Shown here piece by piece: positions 23,117 to 34,249 of a stretch of 64,000 nucleotides of DNA. Position numbers and translations under genes: made by a program. Each line of letters starts with the position of its first letter. Within the stretch, counting starts at the first letter, position 1. The stretch is taken from positions 1,798,001 to 1,862,000 of the forward strand of contig OX637344.1 in assembly GCA_951799405.1 (NCBI GenBank). The letters run 5' to 3'. The stretch comes from Agapetus fuscipes. Lineage: Eukaryota > Arthropoda > Insecta > Trichoptera > Glossosomatidae. The notes beneath the pieces are model-generated. The model had not been told where the DNA came from, did no database searches, and saw nothing but the letters and a program-made list of their open reading frames with translations.

Positions 23117-23420
23117 GACCGGTCCGTAGCTCAGTGGTAACAGTGGACACTCTGAATGGGAAGGTTGTGGGTTCGAATCCCGGCGGGGCACAAAAAATAT
23201 ACCATTTACATTTTCAAATTTGCTCTTCGCTGGGTTGAAAAATTAATAAACCTTACCAATGACCGGTCAACAAAGGTTCATCCAGCCTTACAGCAACTGG
23301 GCCTTGCTTGAGTATTGGCGCTTTGTAGCGACGACCAAGCTCGTACAACTCTGTGGCACTACAACAAGTGTCACCCTTAGAGTCTCTAGAATCTAGGGAG
23401 TCTCCCGCACAGGATTTATT
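23117..23420 (+). repeat. SINE-B copy, tail type 2, full length
   Basis: Head GACCGGTCCGTAGCTCAGTGG, B box GGGTTCGAATCCCGG and body with TTGAGTATTGGCGC. The tail CTCTGTGGCACTACAACAAG to CCCGCACAGGATTTATT ends A-rich. The same tail occurs at 63,401, 870 and 33,525, all on the minus strand. Confidence 0.8.
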
Positions 23421-23501
23421 AAAAACAAAAAAAATCTTGTTCCTCATTGCTGAGGGTTATGACCCGTGTGGAAGAAACCACTCTTCTCCAGGGCTGGAAG
23501 T

Positions 23502-23650
23502 CTCATCACCACTGTAATTCTTACCTACTGAATAGCGGTAATATTTGTATGAAGACCTGTCAATTCAAGATGGCCGCAATTAAACAGCTGATTAAGTCTT
23601 CATACAAATATTACCGATATTCCGTAGGTAAAAATAACCGCGGTGATGAG
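23502..23650. mobile_element. Foldback element, 55-bp arms
   Basis: Arms 23,502-23,556 and 23,596-23,650 are imperfect inverted repeats (CTCATCACC...GAAGAC and its inverse) around a 39-nt centre with AAGATGGCCGCAATTAAAC. The same centre occurs in the foldback at 45,316. It interrupts LINE-like DNA that continues on both sides. Confidence 0.7.
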
Positions 23651-23699
23651 CGCTCCAACCAATGTGATACCTTCTGCTGTTTTCACTTCTTAGGTACAT

Positions 23700-24330
23700 A
23701 GTGTAGAAGATCTTCCTCTTCCCCTCTTCCCCTCCAAGCCACTGATCACAACTAGTCGTTTCAGGCTATCATCATTGAGATGGTTTGGGCATCTAGAAAG
23801 AATGGCCAATAAACGACTGACAAAAATGACACACAGAGTGCACATAGGAAATGGACCGGTCTGTAGTCCAGTGGCAACACTTCGGACTCGTAAATGGAAG
23901 GTTTTGGATTCGGATCCTGGCGGAGCACAAAAATATACCATTTATATTTCGAATGTGCTCTTCGCTGGGTTGAAAAATTCATAAACCTTTACCAAAGACC
24001 GGTCACTGAAAGGTCCATCCAACCTTACAACAACTGGGTCTTGCTTGAGAATTGGCACTTTCTACAGCGACGACCAAGCTCGCAGAGGGCTCTTGAGGTG
24101 TGATACACACAAAAACAGCGCTCACCAAATAAACCATCCTAATATTATTATTATTATTATTATTATAGGAAATGAAGAAAAGAAATTTCAAATTACTGAA
24201 ACATTATATAGACTGCGAAAAACAAAAGCGTACACAAAGAAAGTGAATGTCGACGAAATTAAAGAAGTGTGCAAGTATAGAACAAAGTACAGACAAATCT
24301 GCGAAGGTTTTGGGCATCCTTAGCAGAATA
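23700..24330 (+). pseudogene. RTE-like LINE fragment split by a SINE
   Basis: Left part (to 23,853) contains LRWFGHLERM. Right part (from 24,175) contains KEVCKYRTKYRQIC. Both belong to the RTE-type C-terminus. They are separated by a complete SINE-B with a 10-bp target duplication (ATAGGAAATG). Confidence 0.7.
23854..24164 (+). mobile_element. Complete SINE-B (tail type 1) with target duplication
   Basis: A 311-bp reference copy: head GACCGGTCTGTAGTCCAG, body, AAACAGCGCTCACCAAATAAA, CATCCTAAT and an (ATT)n tail. ATAGGAAATG flanks it at 23,844-23,853 and 24,165-24,174. A-box and B-box-like blocks at the 5' end would drive RNA polymerase III transcription. Confidence 0.85.
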
Positions 24331-24724
24331 GTGGTTCGATACAAGTACAAGTATGAGGCTGTAGATGTGAGTGCTCGTATTTTCTCCATTTCTCACGGTG
24401 CTATGACTCTTCCATGTATTCAGTACATTAAATAAAGATGTGACATTCAGATGTACACAAGGAGAGGTAATAGGCACGAGTGTGCGTATATATGCATATG
24501 TCACATGACCCAGAAGCTCCCGTATCAACAGGTCCTAAACGTGACATTCATACTGCAACACAAGGAAGTAACAGCTATCTTAAAACAGAGAAAGTAAATA
24601 AACAAAAGAAAATATGAGAACGTCATGAGACTAACAGAAAAATGGGTAGACTTTATAATTACAGGGGTGGAAGACTCGATGACCATCGATAGATCTTACT
24701 GTATCTAATTGAAGTAAGATGAAA

Positions 24725-25010
24725 TAAAATATGGCTGCGTATCTACAGCTGATCCATTTTATATGGAAGAATGATCAGGTTATGCGATCTGTCGACAGTG
24801 CTCTTACCTCTGTCAGTACACAATGCAGAAAAATAAGCACAGTGTTCGGAGACCGCGTTTTCGCCGTTGCGGGACCGTCCACTTGGAACCAGCTGCTTTC
24901 TGAGGTGCGCGTCAAAGAAGGGATCGAGGGCTTTAAGAAGGGAATGAAGACCCACGCCTTTGCAATGACTGTAGTCACGAAACGGCGCTCTTCAAATCAT
25001 CACTGCCATG
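24725..25010 (+). pseudogene. CR1/L2-like LINE 3' end
   Basis: The frame contains FGDRVFAVAGPSTWNQL and FKKGMKTHAF, the usual end of a CR1/L2-type RT frame, followed by GTAGTCACGAAACGGCGC. Only this tail is present. Confidence 0.65.
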
Positions 25011-25174
25011 TTTTATGTCGCCCTATCTTCAATAGACACGGTAAGCTTTACCGACGTTCTCAACAGATGATACGAGTTTGAAGGATGATACGACCTTGAA
25101 GGAAAAGTTGAAAAAGTGACAAATTAAGCTAACATGGGTTTCTCAGATTAATGCACCTTTTCAACAGGCCAAAT

Positions 25175-25290
25175 AAGTTGGTCTTCTTAGATGCTTACAC
25201 CCTCCTTATATCCATCCAGTATGTATGTGTCAGAAGGACCCACAGAACATGGACGCTCATGCAAAGCTTTATGTTTTGTATGCACGACAA
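25175..25290 (+). pseudogene. LINE C-terminal scrap
   Basis: It is the reverse-oriented counterpart of part of the fragment at 62,330-62,525 (shared GAACATGGACGCTCATGCAA-type sequence). It is too short to assign beyond RTE-like. Confidence 0.45.
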
Positions 25291-25596
25291 TACTGTATTG
25301 CATTCTTCTTCATATATCTATTAAAAAAAAAAGTGACATTGAATTAATAGGTTGCAAGGTTGGGGCACGCCTCTGGTCTGCAGATTCGCAGTGATAAATT
25401 CTGCGCATGCGTTGCCAACAATTACGGCGAAGTTCTTTGATATCCCCGCACCGGCTCATTAGTAAGGGGACTAAGCAGAACATAAAGTGAGAGATATGTG
25501 CGCTGAAAATTAGTCATACCAACTTAAAAAGAACCTCAGCAGGACGTGATGGTGTAAAGCTTAAGCAGGGGTACTGAAAGTCAGGGCTTATCCTTA

Positions 25597-25838
25597 GTGC
25601 TTGTCTGTCTTATGTCCATCAGAGGTAAAATCACATGAGTATTAGCAAGTACTGGACCAATGTGCATTATGAAAACGGGAAATTTATATGAAAAATATTT
25701 AACACAACTATCACACATAGTAAGTACTTTACGTTTTATTCTAAGCTCAGTTTGCGTAGAATGCGATTCTCAAGACAATGTCATTTAAAGATCATGTTTG
25801 AATCAAATGGTAGATAAGCCAAACAAGCACTGAGGGAA
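25597..25838 (+). mobile_element. Element D copy
   Basis: TAGTGCTTGTCTGTCTTATG at the left and GATAAGCCAAACAAGCACTG at the right form the inverted termini. All internal landmarks are present. Confidence 0.75.
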
Positions 25839-25871
25839 CGAAGTGTACACTTAAGTATCACACATATTTTT

Positions 25872-26165
25872 AGAACGCCACTAAGCTACAGATTTAGCGC
25901 AACTTCTTGGCGCATTTCCCCCAAAGAAGTCGCATGTGGTTAGTGAAACCTTTCTTTTACACGTAAGGGGTGCGGCCTTACGCCAAACCTTACCCAGTTA
26001 CCAAGGGGGCTGGTTCTCATAGCTATTAAAATAAAGAGTACCAGCCTTCTCGGGAGCTGGAAAACCTCCACTTCAATTGAAATGGTTAATAATAATGATA
26101 AATAATGCCCAAATCATAGGCAAGAAGTATCACTGTATTTGTAGCTTGATTGCGTTGCGTTTTTA
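25872..26165. repeat. Head-to-head SINE-A fragments
   Basis: A decayed minus-strand SINE-A 3' part (25,872-26,030) abuts a plus-strand SINE-A 3' part (26,035-26,165) ending TTGATTGCGTTGCG. Confidence 0.6.
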
Positions 26166-26556
26166 TAATTATTAATGGATTATTTCTAAAAAAAACTATT
26201 CGATAACATCTGTGAAATCATGGTTACAATTGAAATCTTCAATTTCATCTGTGAAAATAAATAGGTCACACACTCCGAAGTTTTAAGAAATTTTTCACCT
26301 TAAAACAGACATATCGAAGTTCAGAATTAAAAGAAGGTTAAGAGGAGCTCACCACGATTATTTTGGACTCCCCGAGCACGATATACCCGGGCCGACACGC
26401 GCAGGCGGCAATAATTGCAGGTAGAGGGTAATTATTGTTTAATTTTACTAATTGCCGTACAGTTCTCCTTTGAAAGCGTGGGGAAAAGTTTGTTAAGACT
26501 CCAATATGTACTATCTATAAACTTATGCACCAAAGTTCTGCGTTCGAAAACGAAAA

Positions 26557-27010
26557 GAAACTAAGCTACACATAGTGTGTAGCTTCGCCAACTAGTGCTC
26601 GTTTGTCTTATCTCTAACAGAGGTAATTTCACATGATAAATGTTTGTATGTGTACTGGACCAATGTGTCATATGAAAAATAGAAATTTATTTAAAAAATA
26701 TTTTTTAAAAGTCCCACATTATCATGTTTTACTTGTTTTTCTTACTCAGATTGTGTGGAATGTGGTTCTTAAGACAATTCCATTTCAAGGTCATGTTTTA
26801 TTTAAATGGTAGATAAGCCAAACAAGCAATGGAGAGACGATTTGCCTTGCCGTGTTGTCTCCGAAGGTATCACATGCGGCGAGCGGAACTTATTTATTTT
26901 TGCAATCAAAGGGACCGTCCTTACGCCAACCACTTCAGTTGTATAGGGGTTTCCCAACTCCCGAAACGACATTTATTTATTTCTTGTGAAGGCTGGCTAA
27001 ACCATGTTTT
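26557..27010 (-). repeat. SINE-A copy split by element D
   Basis: The 3' end lies at 26,557-26,590. The rest resumes at about 26,838 with GCCGTGTTGTCTCCGAAGG and continues to about 27,010. Element D occupies the gap. Confidence 0.65.
26591..26837 (+). mobile_element. Element D inserted in SINE-A
   Basis: TAGTGCTCGTTTGTCTTATC to GATAAGCCAAACAAGCAATG with intact internal landmarks. Being nested shows D was active after this SINE-A copy arrived. Confidence 0.7.
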
Positions 27011-27123
27011 TATATTGAATCCGAAAATGTCAATATATCTTACAAATAACTTCTGTATAGATTTTAAGATTACTGCAAAATTAATCCTTCTTATATACGT
27101 AGGTAGTTCATAATAATTTATAG

Positions 27124-27346
27124 TGGCGAAGGGTGCAATACAACTCGATTCCCATCGGCTTCCCTTTTAAAATGAGGCAATAAAGTAGTTAAAAAATATA
27201 GGCACAAAATAAAAAGATTCATTTAAAGCCAAAGAAACAATACGTATTTTTCCCCATTGAAACCATGCAGTCTACTTTATTATCATTTTTGCCTCATTTT
27301 AAAAGGGAAACCGATGGGAATCGAGTTGTATGGCACCCTTCGCCAC
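27124..27346. mobile_element. MITE with long inverted termini
   Basis: The left arm GTGGCGAAGGGTGCAATAC and the right arm, inverted GTGGCGAAGGGTGCCATAC, match over about 60 bp (including ACTCGATTCCCATCGG and CCCTTTTAAAATGAGGCA). The short centre has no frame. No target duplication was identified. Confidence 0.7.
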
Positions 27347-27349
27347 CGT

Positions 27350-28200
27350 GACACTAGCTATATAATTGTTTTATACTTTGTACTGTATTTTTTTTTAAGT
27401 TTTGTGTAGTCTTTCATTGCACCTCTCTCAAATCAATAACAATTAAAAAAACTTCACGATTCAGTAATAAAAAAAAATACTACCAACAATTAAACATGTT
27501 CACGTAATTTCTTGATTTCAGAGTATAGAAAGCAAGATTCGTGATTTCTTTTAAAGCATCAAAACCCCCACTTTTAGTTTAAACTCAACAAAAAATATCT
27601 AACAACTGATACGCTCACTAGAGACGCTAATTCAATTTTAATACATTTTTTGGTGTACTCTGTGATTGAGTTTAAATTTAATGTTTTTTAGTTGATGTAC
27701 AGAAGAGGTCAGGCTTCCCTAAGGTCATCCAGCTACAGAGGTGACCTCAGCGTTCGAGGGTCATGGAATTCTGACCCGCTTCCAACAATTATCAGAGCCC
27801 GGGGTAATTATTTTGGTATTGGAGCGGTGTTGGAAAAAGGTAAGCAAATTATCAGCAGAGACTTTATTCGTGAAATAAAAACTAAGTTTCCAAAATACTA
27901 TTTTTGTAATTGCAATTTTTAATTCATTTTATTTTGATCTGTAAATGGATACATATCCATGGAAATGAGAATTGAATGAGACAATATGCTTACAAAATAT
28001 AAAGAGTGAAGTGAACGAAAAAAAAGATAAGATTCTTAAATGACGAAAAATTTACTTTTCCTTTAACATCCTTATTTAAGGAGTAAAGGCTTTTAAAGCA
28101 CTTACGTTGTGTTTTCATTGTGATTTGGCTTCATAGATTTTCTTATGATTATTTTTTTTTTATTAATTTATAAGTACACTGATGTAAAAAAATATATAGC
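27350..28200. other. Stretch without a recognised feature
   Basis: Mostly AT-rich. A GC-richer piece at 27,690-27,810 has an open frame of 76 codons with no recognisable motif. Confidence 0.4.
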
Positions 28201-28204
28201 TAGA

Positions 28205-28420
28205 ATAAAAGGTTGGTGTGAGACTTACCAACAATACTGTAAAAAAATGTTCACTTTGCTAATACCCCAGATGTGTTTCAGAGACTTGGATTTTTATTTT
28301 GTAAGTACACGTGTATTATGTGTACCTAAGTGGGAACTTATACGCGTGTCTTTGTGGGCATACATTTAATATGAATTCTAAATTCATGTCTTTATCTTTG
28401 CAACTCAGAATATTAATTAT
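28205..28420 (+). repeat. Repeat C copy, diverged
   Basis: It begins AGGTTGGTGTGAGAC and ends CTTTGCAACTCAGAATATT. Confidence 0.65.
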
Positions 28421-28614
28421 GTTTAATATCTAGAGCCTTTTGACGAAGAAGTAAGATGCATTCAAAAGGAAAATTTTCAATTTAAAAAAACGTTTATTGT
28501 CGTAGGATAACATAACTGCGAAAAGAGTTCGTTTCAACTTGAAAGAATCCAAAAAGAATTGGTCAAGAACTATAAGCTTGCTTCTTTTCTTGCATTTGCT
28601 GATGAACTAATTGT

Positions 28615-28915
28615 CTGTTCGATAGCTTAGTTAGTAGGGTGCGTGCATTCCATGTCGAGGGTTGGGGCTCGAATCTCACCGAGGATGTCAGAAATGATTT
28701 CCCAGTTCGGTGTCTTTTTTAAGCTCATTCAAACCTTAAGTAAAAATATCGGCAAATTTTACTCAGCTTCCACAATTAATGAGTACCAGCCCCCTCGGGA
28801 TCTGGGAAACGCCTTACCCGTAAAAACAAATAGGTTCCACTCACCATACGTGGCTGTTTTGGAGAAAACACTAAAAGAATTGCAGCACTATATGTATAGT
28901 TTCATAGCATTTTTT
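28615..28915 (+). repeat. SINE-A copy, diverged
   Basis: Head TGTTCGATAGCTTAGTTAG and B box GGCTCGAATCTCACC, then CAGAAATGATTTCCCAGTTC and the 3' end CAGCACTATATGTATAG. Confidence 0.65.
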
Positions 28916-29186
28916 TCTATAGTTATAATTTTTCCAGCAAAGTCTTTGAAAATCTAGCAAGCAGTGTGCATAGTTTTATTGAGAGCTCGAACAAAATAAT
29001 ATATATAGAGTATTCTTGAATAAAGTTCCTTAATTGTGTAATTAATACCTGAGTGGGTGAGGGCCTCAGCTGCTTGGAAGAGTTGAAGGCTCCGTGATAT
29101 AGCCGCACGCGTTGCAGGGCATGTGGGAAAGTACTGAGAGGCAGTTGCAGCCTTTCCCGTCCACCACCACTACTTACACATTTTCT

Positions 29187-29432
29187 TAGTGCTTGCTTGT
29201 CCTATCTCCAACAGAGGTAATTTCACATGAGCGATGTTTGTACATATGTGTATTGGACAAATGTGTCTTATGAATGCTGGAAATTGATTTAAAAAAATAT
29301 TTAAAACAACTCACACATTATCGTGCATTTTTTTCTTAGCTCTATTTGGGCAGAATGTGATTCTTAATACGATTTCATTGAAAGGTCAACTTTGAATCAG
29401 ATGTTAGATATGCTAAACGAGCACTGGGACGA
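29187..29432 (+). mobile_element. Element D copy
   Basis: TTAGTGCTTGCTTGTCCTATC at the left and AAACGAGCACTGGGACGACG at the right. The interior is conserved. Confidence 0.7.
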
Positions 29433-29552
29433 CGACATATCAACTGTTTTTTTTTAAATTGAACCGTGTAATGCTGAGAAAATGTTTCAACAAAAGCACC
29501 AAGTCTCTGTTTTAAGCCGCAGTATCAAAGGTCAAAATAGCCATATGTGATG

Positions 29553-30012
29553 ATATAGCCTTGACTTATAGGTTGGTATGCGGCTGACCACCCATGCTGT
29601 AGAAAATGGTTCACTTTTCCAATGTCGCCCCTGTTGCAGGGAAGGTCGGCCAGAGTTGCAGGGTGTATGTTCATTTGAGATTTGGTTTTTATATTGTAGG
29701 TTCACATGCGGCATGCGCAAGCGCGAACTTGTACGTGTCTGCTTGTGAAAGGATGCATGTAATGTGAATCCCCCAATGTTACATATCTTTGCAACTTAGA
29801 TTAGATTAGATCGACAATCTTCGATAGAGGTGTTACCAATGGAATAATGGTTGTATCCACTTTCATTTCCATTTTAGTCTAAACCTCAAATGAACATAAA
29901 TCCAGCAACTTTTGCTGGCCTTCTCTGAAACAGGCGTGACATTAACAAAGATAATATTTTTTTACAGTATGGGTGGTCAGCCTCATACCAACCTTTAAGT
30001 CAAGGAATACAA
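29553..30012. repeat. Inverted pair of repeat C copies
   Basis: A full plus-strand copy (29,553-29,815, ending GCAACTTAGATTAGATTAG) is followed by a truncated minus-strand copy (29,880-30,012). Confidence 0.7.
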
Positions 30013-30014
30013 AA

Positions 30015-30580
30015 CAATACATTAAAATAAAAATGACTACTTTGTTTTTATTTGCATCAGTTTTATTTGTTTAATGCATGACAAATAAAACTCATGTGAA
30101 TGAAAACAAAGTATATATTTTTTATCTATTTAAATGTACATTGTACATACTTTCACAAAATTACTGCCGAAATCTAGATCTTAACATTAATGCAATATTT
30201 AAAATTAGGAATGCGAATTGTTTTCTTTAGATTTGTTCGTAAAAACGTTTGGCCAAAATTTGCATGAAAACCAAAATGGCCACTCCTTTATGCAGAGTCA
30301 TCAAAGTAACTGTGAATCCATGTGAAATGAAGCAACCAGGATGTGGGCACACACGACGATACCAATTAACGGACTACTCGCGGTGAATGCTAAATTGTAT
30401 GAAACGTCATAATTGTGCGCGGTGCTTTTAGTTCTGAAGCGTCACGCGCCGAGTTCCCACGGCGTAGAAGTGTATGGAGAAATTTATTAGATTGAGTCAT
30501 CATTTTCCTACGATCAAAACAACCCCTAGTAACTGTAACTCTGTCGCCATTCCGCTAGGGGTGGCAGAGCTGCCTCCGTT
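30015..30580. other. Stretch without a recognised gene
   Basis: The block at 30,520-30,570 (CTCTGTCGCCATTCCGCTAG) is inversely repeated near 7285-7325, so it belongs to another low-copy repeat. Confidence 0.4.
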
Positions 30581-30587
30581 TCTTCCT

Positions 30588-31045
30588 ATAATAATAATAC
30601 TAGGGTGATTTATTTGGTGAGCGCTGTTTTTGTGTGTATCACACCTCAGAGTCCTCTGCGAGCTTGATCGTCGCTGTAGAAAACGCCAATTCTCAAGCTA
30701 GACCCAGTTGTTGTAAGGTTGGATGGACCTTTCAGTTGCGCAAGCTCATCCTCATACCCGTTCCGTATGTACACTTCCATCCGGGGAAGCCTATCACAGA
30801 GCGCTCATGCAATGCTATATTTTTTTAGCGGCGGAAGACCTTCCCGATGGTCGTGATCCAGTGACCAGTCTTTGGTTAAGGTTTATGATTTTTTTCAACC
30901 CTTTCAAATGGCATATTTTTGTGCTCCGCTGGGATTCGAATCCACAACCTTCGATTTACGAGTCCGAAGTGTAGCCACTGGAGTACGGACCGATCCAACA
31001 AATGCCAACAACAAGCGGTGTACCTGAGCGGTCACCCATCCAGGT
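30588..31045 (-). mobile_element. 5S-SINE-B composite, interrupted
   Basis: On the minus strand, a 42-nt 5S rRNA 3' part (31,004-31,045, TGGATGGGTGACCGCTCAGG) leads through a short linker into a SINE-B head (about 30,994 down) and body, then a type-1 tail ending near 30,588. A foreign insert of about 125 bp (30,737-30,860) splits the body between its GGATGGACCTTTCAGT and TGACCAGTC motifs. Confidence 0.65.
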
Positions 31046-31049
31046 AGCA

Positions 31050-31165
31050 TCCGAAAAATCTGGAAAATCTGAAGCCAGTGAAGTTCAAACAGAAGGGGCG
31101 TTATGTGCCAAAATTTGGACTGACCAAATATAAGCCTTGCTGCTGCATTCTGGACCAACTGCAGT
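31050..31165 (-). pseudogene. CR1/L2-like RT scrap
   Basis: The minus strand reads VQNAAARLIF and HITPLLFELHWL, a standard motif pair in CR1/L2/Jockey-type RT C-termini. It abuts the truncated 5S piece. Confidence 0.65.
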
Positions 31166-31384
31166 CTCTAGAGATGTAGGCGTCCTCCAATCCTCTCCAT
31201 CTCTGTCTATAGGTTGCTGGGTTTCAACAATATCAATTAATAATGAGGTCGGAACATTCAAAATATCCCTGGGCTATTTGACGTCATCCATAGTAAATTC
31301 CCGATAATCAGTACAATTTTGTTACCTAACAGCTTTTTGTAAGTCAACAAACTCACTTTTTAGATATAAGTACTAACAAACTAC

Positions 31385-31505
31385 AAAAAAACTCAAATGA
31401 ACACAAACTCTGCAACTCTTGCCATCATTCCCTGGGCATGTGAAAAGTGATACATTATTTACAGTTTAGGCTGTACGCTTCACACCCACCTAAAAGTCAA
31501 GGAAA
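31385..31505 (-). repeat. Repeat C fragment
   Basis: 5' half of a minus-strand copy ending CTAAAAGTCAAGGAA. Confidence 0.6.
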
Positions 31506-31869
31506 TTATTTTTATTTTTTCGTTGAAACCAGATCTACGCTGATAGCAAAGAAAAAAGAAAATACTCGCTAATTTAATAATGAAGTCATCGTATACGCAC
31601 CAAAATGATATTCATTCTACAAAGCTGTTATCAGGAATCTGTCACGTAAGTCTGTACTTATTACTTGCCCCAAGTATATAAGATATCGTTTAGACTTATC
31701 CAAAGCGTTTACCGAAAAAACTGTTGAACCAAAAACATTGCCTCTTGTGAGTGTATTAGTTGATGTACATTTTTGGTAAAACGCTATTCTTGAGTTTTAT
31801 AGTCCTTCCAGTGCTTGTTTGCCCTTTCTTCCATTTGATTCAAACTCTTCTTGTTAATCTTGTTACTCA

Positions 31870-32051
31870 TAAGAGCCCGTTCCCACTTGTCGGGTGTCGG
31901 ATCCGTATATTAATCGGAGGTTCCAGTGGCAGAATATTATGTATGGAGCTAATCACACTTGTCGAAAATCGATTTTGTCCGAAATGTTCTGCCACTGGAA
32001 CCTCCGATGAATATACGGATCCGACTACCGACAAGTGCGAACGGGCTCTTA
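31870..32051. mobile_element. Foldback element, about 67-bp arms
   Basis: TAAGAGCCCGTTCCCACTTG at 31,870 is mirrored by CAAGTGCGAACGGGCTCTTA ending at 32,051. The arms match through GTCGGATCCGTATATT and GGAGGTTCCAGTGGCAGAA. The centre is about 45 nt without coding capacity. Confidence 0.75.
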
Positions 32052-32059
32052 CTGAGTTT

Positions 32060-32690
32060 TGTGACCCGTGTGGAAGCAAACATTCTTCTCCAATTCCCTC
32101 TAAGCTGCGCTGCTCGCAGCGCTCCAACCACCGAAGAGACAGTTGCTGTCTTCACTTGTTCAGTCCATCATGTAGGGGATCTTCTTCTCCCTCTCTTCTT
32201 CTTCAAGCCACTGATCACAACCAGTCATTCCAGATTATCCTGATTGCCACGGACAACGTGTCCGAAGAATTGAAGAATACGGTGTGTGCGTATATTGCAC
32301 TGCAGAGTGAAGCCATCCAAACGTAGCTTCCAACGAGTGGAGTCGTTGGTACATCTAGCCGTCCATGGGATTCGAAGCATGCGCCTCCAGCACCACATTT
32401 TGAAAGTATCAATTTTTCCATTTTTGGTGCTTTTATGGTCCATGTCTCAGCAGCATAGAGAAAAATAGAGTGTACCAGACTCCTGACAAGCTTAATCTTG
32501 GTGCTGTTACTCACACCCTGGTCTTCCCATATTTGTCCAGCTTAGACATGGCACTTTTGGCAATGGCGATACAACGTATCTCTCCTTGGCAATTTCCTTC
32601 ATTGCTAATTTGAGGTCCAAGGAACTGAAACTCTTTAATGATCTCCAGACCTTGAAGTGAATTTCCAAGGTCACCATTCCTATTCATTAT
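32060..32690 (-). pseudogene. LINE fragment, RT C-terminal half
   Basis: Minus-strand frames give LGNSLQGLEIIKEFQFLGP, EGEIR-like and SAMSKLDKYGKT motifs, then LVRSLVHSIFLYAAETWT, a cysteine/tryptophan motif equivalent to FEMWCWRRML, and GHVVRGNQDNLE. This is the standard order after the catalytic core in RTE-like LINEs. Two or more frameshifts break it. Confidence 0.7.
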
Positions 32691-32948
32691 TCCTTGACTT
32701 ATAGATTGGTGTGAGGCTGACCACCCATGCTGTAAAAAAATGTTCACTTTGACAATGTCACCTCTGTTTCAGGCAAAGTCGGCAAGAGTTACAGGGCTTA
32801 TGTTCATTTGAGATTGGGTTTTTATATTGTAGATCCACATGCGGCATGTGTTAGCGCGAAATTATACATGTCTGGTTGTGGGAATGCTTTTATTATGAAT
32901 CTTAAATGATATATATCTTTGCAGCTTAGATTTAGATTTAGATTAGAG
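32688..32948 (+). repeat. Repeat C copy, near full length
   Basis: TTCCTTGACTTATAGATTGG start, GCGGCATGTGTTAGCGCG core and a tail of three TTTAGA-type units. Confidence 0.75.
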
Positions 32949-32994
32949 CAAACTTTTTTGATCGATCTACAATCATGATCCTAGCTATATTTTA

Positions 32995-33240
32995 GTTGAT
33001 TTCTAGTCCCAGTGCCTTGAAACATGACCTTTCAATGGAATTGCCTTAAGAATCAAATTCTGCACAATCTGAGTTTAGATAAAAACTTAAAACGTGATAA
33101 TGTAAGGATTGTTTTCATTATTTCAAAAATCGATTTCCAGTCTTCAAGCAATACATTGGTTCAGTACCTACACATACAAATATTTCTCATGTGAAATTAC
33201 TTCTGAAGGACATAAGACAAACAAGCGCTAAGGGGACGTT
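32995..33240 (-). mobile_element. Element D copy
   Basis: A minus-strand copy with landmarks GACCTTTCAATGGAATTG, AACGTGATAATG and GAAATTACTTCTGAAGG, ending ACAAACAAGCGCTAAGGGG. Confidence 0.7.
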
Positions 33241-33409
33241 GTGTTATGGATCTACACGTACGTGGTGTGCTGTGACGAGGACATGACTGTGAAAAACGCA
33301 CGTACTGAAAACATGCGAAAAAAATGTATGCGTGAACGTGTTCGCGAACTGACAAACGTGTTCGCTGTGCAAAAAAGGTTAATTGCCAAAAATATTGAAA
33401 ATCTTGAAA

Positions 33410-33620
33410 TGTGCTAATATATACATATCACCACCATTAAGGTTTAACTGAATAAGGGCTGATTCACTGATTTGACAAATCGTGGATAAAACATTTTATC
33501 GGGTGTAACTTATATATTTTTTTAGGAATCCTGTGCGGAGGTTCCACAATTCTTGAAAGTCTTGGGGGTCTATGTCACCCTTGAAGGGTGCTGCAGAGGT
33601 GACGTAAGGAACCTAACAGT
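33410..33620 (-). repeat. Low-copy repeat plus SINE-B2 tail remnant
   Basis: The part at 33,435-33,510 (TGATTCACTGATTTGACAAA) recurs at 57,385-57,440. The part at 33,525-33,600 reads on the minus strand as the type-2 SINE-B tail (CTCTGCAGCACCC to CCGCACAGGATTCC). Confidence 0.55.
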
Positions 33621-33744
33621 ATTAATGGAGAAGATTGTCTCTTTTATTTCATTGTTCTCTTGTTCATGAACGTGCGCGAGCATCGCTCATCGCCGACCAC
33701 GTATCCGTGATAAAACGTAAATGATATTATTTTTAATTGCACCT

Positions 33745-33825
33745 AATGCCTCCATGCGGATTCGAGCCACGCGCCACCAGTCGTTCAACCCAGAGATTAA
33801 CCATGGCCGTAACCGAACATCTAAC
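33745..33825 (-). repeat. Third tRNA-like SINE head
   Basis: The minus strand has GGCTCGAATCCGC, a B-box match, about 45 nt after an A-box-like GGTTAATCTCTGGG. It does not match the SINE-A or SINE-B heads. Confidence 0.4.
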
Positions 33826-34044
33826 TAAATAATTAGAATTATTTTTACTTAACAATGATACCATTCATATTCTCTTAAATTCGTTTTAATCCACATAAGG
33901 ATAAAAAAACTCCTATAGTGCACTTAATGTAATTTATGATATACATGTATATGTAAAGAAGTATGAAAGGAAAGGAAGAAGTGGCGGCTAATCTGCAATG
34001 TTGATTTGTAGGTAATGTTGGCTAATTATATAATAATATATAAT

Positions 34045-34215
34045 TGAATCTATAATCTAAGTTGCAAGTATATATTCATTCAAAGCTCTCAGATGTATGC
34101 CCACAAACAAACACGTGTAGTTCGCGCTAACAAATGCTGATTGTGTACTTACAAATAAAATTCAAACCTCAAATGAACATAAGCCCCACAACTTTTGACG
34201 ACCTTCCCTGAAACA
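34045..34215 (-). repeat. Repeat C fragment
   Basis: TATAATCTAAGTTGCAAG to GACCTTCCCTGAAACA. A short RTE scrap (33,955-34,020, AGAAGTGGCGGCTAATCTGC) precedes it. Confidence 0.65.
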
Positions 34216-34249
34216 ATTCATTTATGCATATTACATTTTTTTGTAAAGG

